DNA from: Elainella saxicola E1
GTDB taxonomy: Bacteria; Cyanobacteriota; Cyanobacteriia; Elainellales; Elainellaceae
Direction of reading: 5' to 3'
Length of the DNA stretch: 64,000 bases
NCBI GenBank assembly: GCA_002796835.1
Contig: LUGL01000030.1
Coordinates: 1 to 64,000, forward strand
Position 1 is the stretch's first letter; each line of letters opens with the position of its first letter. A model generated the notes under the pieces. That model saw only the letters and a list, made by a program, of their open reading frames with translations. It was not told the origin of the DNA and made no database searches. Made by a program: the position numbers and the translations under genes. Below are positions 23,640 through 30,342 of this stretch, one piece after another.

Positions 23640-24575
23640 ATGTCCTCTCTCCTTGACACTCAAACTAATAGTCTTTCCTCCACTGAAGTCTCTGTTGGCT
23701 ATATTGACAACTATGCTCAGAATTCTGGAACGACTTCAACCCAACTTAAAGATTTAGGCACCCAAGAAAGTGCCGATCTGCAACTTAGCCCCAGTGATAT
23801 TTGGTTAACTGCTCCTACTCAATTGGACCTGGCACCCGACTATAATCTGCTGTCAGCCACAACCACGAATAATGATGTGCTTTATCAGCCTTCAGCAGAA
23901 TTAGCGGCCCAAGGCGTGACCTATGATTCGTCGCCGACCCTTAGCGTGCTTGCTGCTTCAGGAGCTCAGGCAGATCTCAGTTTGAAGACATGGGATCAGA
24001 ACTCGGCTCCGATCCAAGGAACGTCAGTCAATTATTCAATTGCTTCAGATGGAACCTTGCAAACCACTGGACAATCGCTCAGCTCCTCAAGTTCTGGCAT
24101 TTTTGTTTCTCGCACTGGAACAGATAGTTCGCTGTATTTGGCCAACACGGGCAGTGGGACGATCAGTACACCCTTTTCGCTGACCGGTTCTGGAAGCACC
24201 TCTGATACCAGCACACAGGATAATGGCTCCTCACCTGGAACCACAACCAGTACGAATTCAGGTAACACACCAACGACAAGTACTGATACAGGGAGTACAC
24301 CAACGACAAGTACTGATACAGGGAGTACACCAACGACGAGTACTGATACTCAGCTAACTTCAAACTCAACAGCAAGTTCAACTTCGATCGATTTTGGAAG
24401 AACGACCTCTAGCAGCCTGACGACCCTATCCACTTCCAGTTCCGATCCGGTGCCTGTCCCGTTCGAAATGCATTCGACGATCGGGTTATTGATTGTCAGT
24501 TTTATCCTGGCTAAGCGGTTTTTCCATCAGCAGAAAGAAAAAAAACTGACCAGCATTTGCTACGCGAATCAATAG
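23640..24575 (+). CDS. PFE-CTERM protein 1 with Thr/Ser-rich repeats
   Basis: A predicted cyanoexosortase substrate. The C-terminus has the tripartite sorting tail: PVPVPFEMHSTIGLL (the PFE signature), a hydrophobic span IVSFILAKRFF, then basic HQQKEKK. Before it lies a Ser/Thr-rich stalk with TPTTSTDTGS repeats from a 30-base tandem repeat. The N-terminal region (TEVSVGYIDNYAQNSG) resembles the start of the second PFE-CTERM protein in the window (about SVGPIQSYIQGS), so the ATG at 23640 (311 residues) is my preferred start. In-frame codons back to TTG 23520 would add 40 residues with only a weak hydrophobic stretch. No convincing N-terminal signal peptide exists with either start, which is unusual for an exosortase target. 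Confidence 0.75.
   Translation: MSSLLDTQTNSLSSTEVSVGYIDNYAQNSGTTSTQLKDLGTQESADLQLSPSDIWLTAPTQLDLAPDYNLLSATTTNNDVLYQPSAELAAQGVTYDSSPTLSVLAASGAQADLSLKTWDQNSAPIQGTSVNYSIASDGTLQTTGQSLSSSSSGIFVSRTGTDSSLYLANTGSGTISTPFSLTGSGSTSDTSTQDNGSSPGTTTSTNSGNTPTTSTDTGSTPTTSTDTGSTPTTSTDTQLTSNSTASSTSIDFGRTTSSSLTTLSTSSSDPVPVPFEMHSTIGLLIVSFILAKRFFHQQKEKKLTSICYANQ
24267..24350 (+). repeat. 30-base coding tandem repeat
   Basis: Two perfect copies (24267-24296, 24297-24326) and a third that diverges after about 20 bases encode TPTTSTDTGS units in the stalk of the PFE-CTERM protein. There are no spacers, so this is a slippage-prone coding repeat, not CRISPR. Confidence 0.9.
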
Positions 24576-24614
24576 CTCAAAGTCATACATTTCACAAACG
24601 CGATCGCAAGCATG

Positions 24615-24653
24615 GCCCCTTGATACTGAAAATGTAGACTTCAAGGGGCTTTT
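24615..24653 (+). terminator. Rho-independent terminator after PFE-CTERM gene 1
   Basis: GCCCCTTGA (24615-24623) pairs perfectly with TCAAGGGGC (24641-24649), followed by TTTT. It separates the PFE-CTERM gene from the YdcF-family gene. Confidence 0.8.
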
Positions 24654-24759
24654 GATTGGCCTTTCAATGAATCAGTTTCTGACAATCACATCTCTGTTCC
24701 AAGCAAGTCATCAGTGTTCCAAACAAGTCACCAGTCTTTTTAGCTCCTCACCCTTAAAC

Positions 24760-25395
24760 ATGTCATTTGTCACTTCTAAACCGCTGGTTCCAAGTTCATC
24801 GGTGTATCGCAAGCAGCGCCGTTTTTTAAAGACCTTTCTAATCACTTTATTGATTATTGGCATTAGCTACATTCCTGTTCGCTTGTCTCTCGCAACTATC
24901 TTTTATCCCACCCCTCAAGGCATCCTTACGTTGGGAGGTCGAGAATCACGAGAAGAGTTTACAGCAGAATTTGCCCGATCGCATCCTAACCTCAAGGTTT
25001 GGATCTCATCCGGAGCGAAACCTGAAAAATCCCAATTATTTTTTAATGCAGCTGGTGTGGAATCTTCTAGAGTTCAGTTCGATCAGCGTGCAACTGATAC
25101 CGTCACCAATTTCACCACCCTCGTTGATGATTTTGAACGTGAAGACATTCACCATTTGTACGTCATTACATCAGACTATCATATGCCCCGTGCTCAAGCG
25201 ATCGCCACAGTTGTTTTAGGTAGCCGTGGAATTCGATTCACCCCGATTACAATTGCTTCCGGAGGGCCACCAGAATCGTCATTACGTGTTGTACGAGATA
25301 TTCTGCGGTCTTTTATGTGGCTGCTGACTAATCACACCGGAGCTGGTCTGCGTTATCACCCGTTTGTTGAGGCTTTGAACCACCATGTATCTTAA
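24760..25395 (+). CDS. YdcF/DUF218-family membrane protein
   Basis: A protein of the ElyC/SanA/YdcF superfamily, some members of which affect envelope or polysaccharide metabolism; the reaction is unknown. One N-terminal membrane span (FLKTFLITLLIIGISYIPV) precedes the DUF218 fold. There, GILTLGGRESREEF gives the nucleotide-like binding loop, WISSGAKPEKSQL and the conserved RATDTVTNFTTLVDDF follow, and HHLYVITSDYHMPRAQAIA carries the TSDYHMPRA signature. I start at the ATG at 24760. ATG 24667 and TTG 24652 are upstream, but that stretch reads like non-coding repeat and overlaps the preceding terminator. Its 3' end overlaps the acetyltransferase gene by 11 bases. Confidence 0.8.
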   Translation: MSFVTSKPLVPSSSVYRKQRRFLKTFLITLLIIGISYIPVRLSLATIFYPTPQGILTLGGRESREEFTAEFARSHPNLKVWISSGAKPEKSQLFFNAAGVESSRVQFDQRATDTVTNFTTLVDDFEREDIHHLYVITSDYHMPRAQAIATVVLGSRGIRFTPITIASGGPPESSLRVVRDILRSFMWLLTNHTGAGLRYHPFVEALNHHVS

Positions 25396-25993
25396 TCACT
25401 ATACAATTGGCACCTACAGTCCAGGCGCACCTTACTGGCAGCAGCTCCTCTGGTATTTCTTGGGTTCCCCCCTGGTTCAGTCCTATTGGTTGCCCTGGTC
25501 CGCTCTGAAAGTTTGGATTTTGCGCAGATTTGGAGCAACGATCGGTCAACAAGTGCGGATTAAGCCCGGTGTTCGCGTTAAATTTCCCTGGCGACTGACT
25601 GTAGGTGATTTTGTTTGGATTGGCGAAAATGCTTGGCTCGATAATCTAGTCCCAATCCACTTAGATAGTCATGTGTGTGTTTCCCAAGATGTCTATCTCT
25701 GTACTGGCAACCATGACTGGCAAGATTCTAACTTTCAACTCTGTCCAGCGCCGATTCATGTTCAGGAGGGCAGTTGGATCGCAGCTCGGAGTACGATCGG
25801 TCCTGGTGTCACAGTTGGTCGGGGTGCAGTCCTGGGGTTGGGGAGTGTGACTGGGCGATCGCTCTCGCCGATGACTATCTATGTCGGCAATCCGGCCCAA
25901 CCTGTGAGGGCTAGAGTAATGCACTACGAAGAAAAGCAAGCTGCAACGGACAACCAGCAATTCTCTGATGCAACGTTGTCTACAGCCCGCTAA
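25385..25993 (+). CDS. WcaF-like polysaccharide acetyltransferase
   Basis: A 202-residue hexapeptide acetyltransferase of the WcaF (colanic-acid acetyltransferase) type that likely acetylates a sugar of an exopolysaccharide. The family N-terminus is clear: SPGAPYWQQLLWYFLGSPLV, then LKVWILRRFGATIGQQVRIKP, a feature of WcaF enzymes. Beta-helix coils follow, with CVSQDVYLCTGNHDWQD (catalytic His in GNHDW), GSWIAARSTIGPGVTVG, AVLGLGSVTGRSL and the closing IYVGNPAQPVRAR. It overlaps the YdcF gene by 11 bases and lies between two PFE-CTERM genes, linking sorting and polysaccharide functions. It is the third acyltransferase of this fold in the window. Confidence 0.9.
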   Translation: MYLNHYTIGTYSPGAPYWQQLLWYFLGSPLVQSYWLPWSALKVWILRRFGATIGQQVRIKPGVRVKFPWRLTVGDFVWIGENAWLDNLVPIHLDSHVCVSQDVYLCTGNHDWQDSNFQLCPAPIHVQEGSWIAARSTIGPGVTVGRGAVLGLGSVTGRSLSPMTIYVGNPAQPVRARVMHYEEKQAATDNQQFSDATLSTAR

Positions 25994-26028
25994 AGAACGA
26001 TTTCCTCAAGTAATATTAAGGATGTGTT

Positions 26029-26895
26029 ATGGCAGCTTCAACTGATCTCAGCAACATTTCATCTGCGACTTCTATTTCCGTAGGGCCAATCCAGAGCTAT
26101 ATTCAAGGCTCAACCTGGTTTGATCTAACGAAATATAAAAATCTGGGTTCTCAAGAGCGGGTTTCGATCGACTTAAAATCCAGCAACCTCTGGATGATTG
26201 ACAGTAGCCAACTCTATTTGCCTTACTCTTATGCCCCCCGTGTGGCCTTTATCAATGAAGGTGCAGGCTACCAATCTCCGATCAAAATCTCGGCAACTGG
26301 AGGAACTACTGCTCAGGCGACTGTCTTTAAGAACCTCTCTGGTTCTAACAGCATTCTGCCCAGTGCTGATGGACCGCTGAAATTGGGAGATTGGGTGCAG
26401 CTCTCCATGATTCAAGCCAACACCCAGCTCAATTTTTCCGTGACGCCAAACGGAGTTTTTCAGCCCAACAATCGCCCTCTCAGCACAGATCCCAGTCTGA
26501 ATCCGGTCAGTTCTTATAATCCGAATAGCCCTGTCTTCTGGGCTGCCTATGCTGACCCGAAAGCGACTCGTCCGATCATTCTCCTCGGCTATGAAGATAT
26601 TGCTGGGAAAGGTAGTGATAATGATTTCAATGATGGCATTTTGGCCGTTGATCTAGGTACCGAGAATTTTACGTCAATTTTTACATCAGCAAATCTGGGC
26701 CAAAATGCCAAAATCAATTTAAAGACTGCCCAAACCGTTCCGGTTCCCTTTGAGTTGCATTCATCTCTAGGGTTATTGTTAGCAATCTTTATTGTTGGGC
26801 GTCGTTTTTTGCAGCGTCGTTTTCTGCAGCCTGTTCAAGCTGTTGCTGAAATGCCTTCATCTACTTATCCATCACCAAAGTTGATCGCTGATTAG
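26029..26895 (+). CDS. PFE-CTERM protein 2 with DUF4114-like region
   Basis: A 288-residue predicted cyanoexosortase substrate. The C-terminus carries TVPVPFELHSSLGLL, the hydrophobic span LAIFIVGRRF and a basic tail (LQRRFLQ). Upstream, IILLGYEDIAGKGSDNDFNDGILAVDL has the G-ED...G-DND-ND pattern of DUF4114-type calcium-binding-like domains found in cyanobacterial surface proteins. The start at ATG 26029 is firm: an in-frame TAA lies just upstream and AAGGA precedes it. It begins MAASTDLSNISSATSISVG with no signal peptide, as in the other PFE-CTERM protein. The two differ in the middle, so they are related only at their ends. Confidence 0.82.
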   Translation: MAASTDLSNISSATSISVGPIQSYIQGSTWFDLTKYKNLGSQERVSIDLKSSNLWMIDSSQLYLPYSYAPRVAFINEGAGYQSPIKISATGGTTAQATVFKNLSGSNSILPSADGPLKLGDWVQLSMIQANTQLNFSVTPNGVFQPNNRPLSTDPSLNPVSSYNPNSPVFWAAYADPKATRPIILLGYEDIAGKGSDNDFNDGILAVDLGTENFTSIFTSANLGQNAKINLKTAQTVPVPFELHSSLGLLLAIFIVGRRFLQRRFLQPVQAVAEMPSSTYPSPKLIAD

Positions 26896-26973
26896 TCACT
26901 GCTCTAGTCTTATTGCTTCGGCAGTTTGAGGGAATGTAGGAAGAAAGTTTAGCCATTGACACCATAGATCTAC

Positions 26974-27047
26974 GGCCCCCAAACCCCCAATGCTGGGGGC
27001 TTTGAGAACTCTTTCCGGTTCCCCCCAGTATTGGGGGGGTAGGGGGG
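26974..27047. repeat. C/G-run inverted repeat
   Basis: GGCCCCCAAACCCCCAATGC is mirrored on the right by CCCCCCAGTATTGGGGGGGTAGGGGGG, with two smaller internal C-run/G-run hairpins around ATGCTGGGGG and AGTATTGGGGG. It is a non-coding palindromic repeat of a type scattered in cyanobacterial genomes, distinct from the neighbouring MITE-like element at 27078. It may also stop transcription from the PFE-CTERM gene. Confidence 0.6.
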
Positions 27048-27077
27048 CATTCCTTTCAATTACCAAGGCAATATATC

Positions 27078-27232
27078 CTCAGCAGATCGAAAATCCTGTT
27101 GAGATCCCCCCTAGCCCCCTTAAAAAAGGGGAACCGAGCCAAGAAGTGCTTTAAGTCTCCCTTGAAAAGGGGAATTTAGGGGGATCGATCGCAGGAAGTA
27201 ACATCAAAACAAATTCATTTTCGATCGACTGA
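27078..27232. repeat. MITE-like element, copy 2 (about 155 bp)
   Basis: Second copy of the element at 8250-8407. The ends are CTCAGCAGATCGAAAAT on the left and ATTTTCGATCGACTGA on the right, close to inverted repeats. The interior shares the ATCCTGTTGAGATCCCCCCTAG, TTAAAAAA, AACCGAGCC, GGGGGATC and AAAACAAATTCATTTT blocks with copy 1. Several small deletions and changes in the G-runs show the copies have diverged. It lies in the gap between the second PFE-CTERM gene and the GT4-EAL-REC gene. Confidence 0.75.
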
Positions 27233-27350
27233 TCCTGCCCGAACGATGAAATCTATATCTAGTAGGCAAACATTTAAGTCTATTTAACCGCGAATCAAGT
27301 ATTCGTAGCTCCACCCAATCCCCTTATTGTTCATATTCCCTCAGGTAATC

Positions 27351-29921
27351 ATGCTGAGATTCCTACAACGTCTTTTCTTTGCCTCTGCATCTGACAATTC
27401 TCGGACTATCGATCGCCATCAGCCCCAGGCGAGATTGGCAGAAGTCCAGCTTTCGATCGTCACACAATTCTATCCACCTGACTTTGCTGCAACGGGTCAA
27501 TTTGTCGATGAACTGGCCCAACAGCTTTCTCAACAAGGCATGGATGTCCAGGTCTTTACAGGACAGCCCAGCTATGCCTTCGAAACGGAAACGGCTCCTG
27601 AAGTGGAAAAAATGGGCAATGTTTGGGTGCGGCGATCGAACTTTCTCCGTTCTGGATCCCGCAAATGGGCAGGTCGTACGGTCAGCAGTTTAGCATTCTG
27701 CGGTCATGCGCTGCTGCATCTCCTCCAGCGTCAACATCGGGGCGATATTCTACTGTTTACCAGTGAGCCGCCTTTTCTTCAGGTGATTGGATTAGTTCTC
27801 CATTTTCTATTCAAAATTCCCTATGCAACCTTGGTTTACGATCTATATCCTGAAGTGGCCGTTGAACTTAACGTTGTTTCTCACAATCATTGGTTAGTGA
27901 AGTTTTGGGATGCGGTGAATCGACGGGTATGGCAGCAGGCCGTTTCGATTATTGTCCCCTGCGAAACCATGAAGGATCGGATTGTGCTGAAAGTTCCAGA
28001 AGTGGCGGACAAAATTACGGTAATTCATAACTGGGCCGATCCCACCTGGATTAAACCCCTAGTGAAACATCAAAATGAATTTGCCCAGACGTATGATTTA
28101 ACAGATAAGTTTACGGTACTTTACTCTGGAAATATGGGCCGCTGTCATGACATGAATACGGTTCTGGGAGCAGCGGTAGAATTGCAAGATGAACCCGTGC
28201 AGTTCTTATTTATTGGGGGCGGTCCCAAGCGCGCCGAATGCCAACAAAAAATTCAAGAACTGGGTTTGCAGAACTGTCTGTTTCTACCTTATCAAGACAA
28301 AAAACTGTTACCTCAGTCTCTCACGGCTTGCGATCTGTCATTGGTGAGCGTGGATGTTGGCATGGAGGGATTGGTGGCTCCCAGTAAATTTTACTCTGCC
28401 CTCTCGGCGGGTCGTCCGGTTGCGGTAATTTGCGAAAAGCATTCCTATCTGAGGGGCCTGGTGGCTGAAGCAAACTGTGGTGCGGCCATCAGCAATGGGG
28501 ATAGCAAAGGCTTAGCTGGATTCATTCGCTATTTGGCCAAGGATCAAGATATGGCCAATCGCCTCGGCCAGTCCGGTTACCGCTACATTCAGGAATATTA
28601 CACGCCTCAATTGATCGGTCAGCAATATTTTCGAATTCTGCGCCGAGCGGTGATCCAAAATGCGGATCTCTACAATGCTATGGAGCAGGAAGAGTTTCAA
28701 ATTTATTATCAACCGATCGCATCTTTAGGAAATTCCAAAATCCTGGGCTTTGAAGCATTAGTTCACTGGCAACATCCGGTGCGAGGTTTGCTGGCTCCCG
28801 CCGAGTTTTTGTCAGCCGCCGCCGAAATTGGCATTATTATTCCGTTGGGCTGGTGGATGTTGCAACAATCCTGCCGTCAGTTGCGCATCTGGCAGGATAA
28901 GACTGGATCTAACCATTTGAGAATGTATCTGTATCTGACCAGTCAGCAGTTCTTCCATCCAGATTTGATTCCCCAAATCGATCAGGCTCTGACCGATCAT
29001 CAGCTCGATAGCAGCAATCTGGTGATTGAAATTGAGGATCAGGTGATCATGGCTGATGCGGCAGCAACAACTGCCATTCTGTTGCAACTTCAAAGCCGTA
29101 ACATTCGTGTCTGCATTAACAACTTTGGGGCCAGCTATCTAACACTAGATTATCTGCATCGATTTCCCGTAGGTGCGCTCAAAGTCGATCAGTCTCTAGT
29201 CAGCCGGATTGATATTGACCCTGAAATCGTCAAATTTATTGAGACGATCGTGATTTTGGCGCGAGATTTAGGGATGGAGGCGATCGCTCAGGGGGTGGAT
29301 TCTCCGGATCAGCTACGTCGGATGCGGGAGATTGGTTTAGGCTATGGGCAAGGATTGGTATTCACAGGACCTGCTTCCGTTGAAACTGCTAATACCCTGT
29401 TAGATCAACAACAACATTCTAAATTTACCAACGTCATGGAAACCGCTACTGTTCTTGCTCAATCCCCGCTGCCGCTAGAAACGTCTGAATCTGCAGCTCC
29501 GTTAGTGCTGGTAGTCGATGACGATCGCTCCATGCGAGCCCTCTTAAAAGGCGTGATTACCAAGGAAGGCTACCGTGTTGTAGAGGCTAGCAATGGACAA
29601 CAGGCAATTAAGATGTTTCAACAATTCCAGCCAGACCTGGTGTTGCTAGATGCTTTGATGCCAGAAATGGATGGATTTACCTGCTGCCGTGCGTTACGCG
29701 ATCTCAGGGTAAGCTTACCTTCTGAAGTCACTTCCAGTGATATCTCTGTAACAGCTACCGCACAGCACAGTCTGCCCATTCTAATGATCACGGCCCTGGA
29801 AGATCCAGAATCGGTCGATAAGGCGTTTGCTGCAGGGGCAACAGATTATGTAACCAAACCCATTAACTGGGCTGTTCTCCGTCAGCGTCTCCATCAATTT
29901 CTGAAATCCAACAGGGCTTGA
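27351..29921 (+). CDS. Fusion protein: GT4 glycosyltransferase + degenerate EAL domain + response-regulator receiver
   Basis: An 856-residue three-part protein. Residues about 32-432 form a WcaI/WbuB-like GT4 glycosyltransferase (SIVTQFYPPDFAATGQF, VLYSGNMGRCHDMNTVLGAA, LVAPSKFYSALSAGRPVAVI). About 440-685 form an EAL domain with the FEAL motif (468-470) but changed catalytic positions: the DDFG metal-binding pair is NNFG (590-591), VNLS is LYLT, and AEGVE is AQGVD (Gln647). Lys611 and the QG near 668 remain. It probably binds or senses c-di-GMP, or only scaffolds, rather than hydrolysing it. About 718-852 is a receiver with acidic pair DDD, phospho-acceptor Asp767 (LLDALMP) and Lys836 (TKP), so it looks functional. 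I start at the ATG at 27351 (AGG upstream); a TTG at 27327 is in frame. The PAS gene follows after one base. Confidence 0.9.
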   Translation: MLRFLQRLFFASASDNSRTIDRHQPQARLAEVQLSIVTQFYPPDFAATGQFVDELAQQLSQQGMDVQVFTGQPSYAFETETAPEVEKMGNVWVRRSNFLRSGSRKWAGRTVSSLAFCGHALLHLLQRQHRGDILLFTSEPPFLQVIGLVLHFLFKIPYATLVYDLYPEVAVELNVVSHNHWLVKFWDAVNRRVWQQAVSIIVPCETMKDRIVLKVPEVADKITVIHNWADPTWIKPLVKHQNEFAQTYDLTDKFTVLYSGNMGRCHDMNTVLGAAVELQDEPVQFLFIGGGPKRAECQQKIQELGLQNCLFLPYQDKKLLPQSLTACDLSLVSVDVGMEGLVAPSKFYSALSAGRPVAVICEKHSYLRGLVAEANCGAAISNGDSKGLAGFIRYLAKDQDMANRLGQSGYRYIQEYYTPQLIGQQYFRILRRAVIQNADLYNAMEQEEFQIYYQPIASLGNSKILGFEALVHWQHPVRGLLAPAEFLSAAAEIGIIIPLGWWMLQQSCRQLRIWQDKTGSNHLRMYLYLTSQQFFHPDLIPQIDQALTDHQLDSSNLVIEIEDQVIMADAAATTAILLQLQSRNIRVCINNFGASYLTLDYLHRFPVGALKVDQSLVSRIDIDPEIVKFIETIVILARDLGMEAIAQGVDSPDQLRRMREIGLGYGQGLVFTGPASVETANTLLDQQQHSKFTNVMETATVLAQSPLPLETSESAAPLVLVVDDDRSMRALLKGVITKEGYRVVEASNGQQAIKMFQQFQPDLVLLDALMPEMDGFTCCRALRDLRVSLPSEVTSSDISVTATAQHSLPILMITALEDPESVDKAFAAGATDYVTKPINWAVLRQRLHQFLKSNRA

Positions 29922-29922
29922 A

Positions 29923-30342
29923 ATGAAAACACTTGCAGCCTTAAAGCAACAAATGGATGTGCCTGTCGTAATTGCCAACCAACAGGGGTTCATTATCTAT
30001 ATCAATGACTGTTTTACGGCAACGTTAGGCTGGACAGCAGATGAGATATTAGGAAAACTACTCACCACAATTCTGCCCTATAGCTTTCATGACTGCCATA
30101 ACTTAGCGTTTGCACGCTTTCAAGCGACTGAGCAATCAAATGTACTCAACCACCCCATTCGGTTATCAACCATTACAAAGAACCAAAAGGCGATCGAAAC
30201 TGAGCATTTTATCGTGGCCGAAAAGCTCGAAGATCAATGGTTTTTTGGGGCGACGCTCCGTCCGCTCAATCAAGATCAAATGAGCCAAGATCAAGTTAGT
30301 CAAGATCAAGTTAGCCAAGATCAAACTATTTCTAGTGAATGA
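29923..30342 (+). CDS. Stand-alone PAS-domain protein
   Basis: A 139-residue protein consisting of one PAS domain (about 5-110: [45 protein letters not shown]), then a repetitive hydrophilic tail with four DQ(M/V)SQDQ-type units. No output domain is present. It starts one base after the fusion gene stop and overlaps the hybrid kinase gene by eight bases, so all three are translated together. It may supply an extra sensory input to the kinase or the fusion protein. A ligand cannot be predicted. Confidence 0.83.
   Translation: MKTLAALKQQMDVPVVIANQQGFIIYINDCFTATLGWTADEILGKLLTTILPYSFHDCHNLAFARFQATEQSNVLNHPIRLSTITKNQKAIETEHFIVAEKLEDQWFFGATLRPLNQDQMSQDQVSQDQVSQDQTISSE

Larger units (their letters stand above)
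23383..24613. repeat. Pair of 21-base HIP1-containing repeats
   Basis: CACAAACRCGATCGCAAGCAT occurs at 23383-23403 and 24593-24613, identical but for one A/G. The first lies between the divergent HpsJ-like and PFE-CTERM genes. The second lies after the PFE-CTERM gene, directly before a terminator hairpin. They bracket the gene at 23640-24575. Confidence 0.5.

Noticed and set aside
24267-24350. CRISPR-like repeat array
   Set aside because: Units are directly adjacent with no spacers and are translated as TPTTSTDTGS, so it is a coding tandem repeat.
27351-29921. Annotation of the EAL domain as an active c-di-GMP phosphodiesterase
   Set aside because: Both metal-binding Asp of DDFG are Asn and the EGVE Glu is Gln, so catalysis is unlikely despite the FEAL motif.
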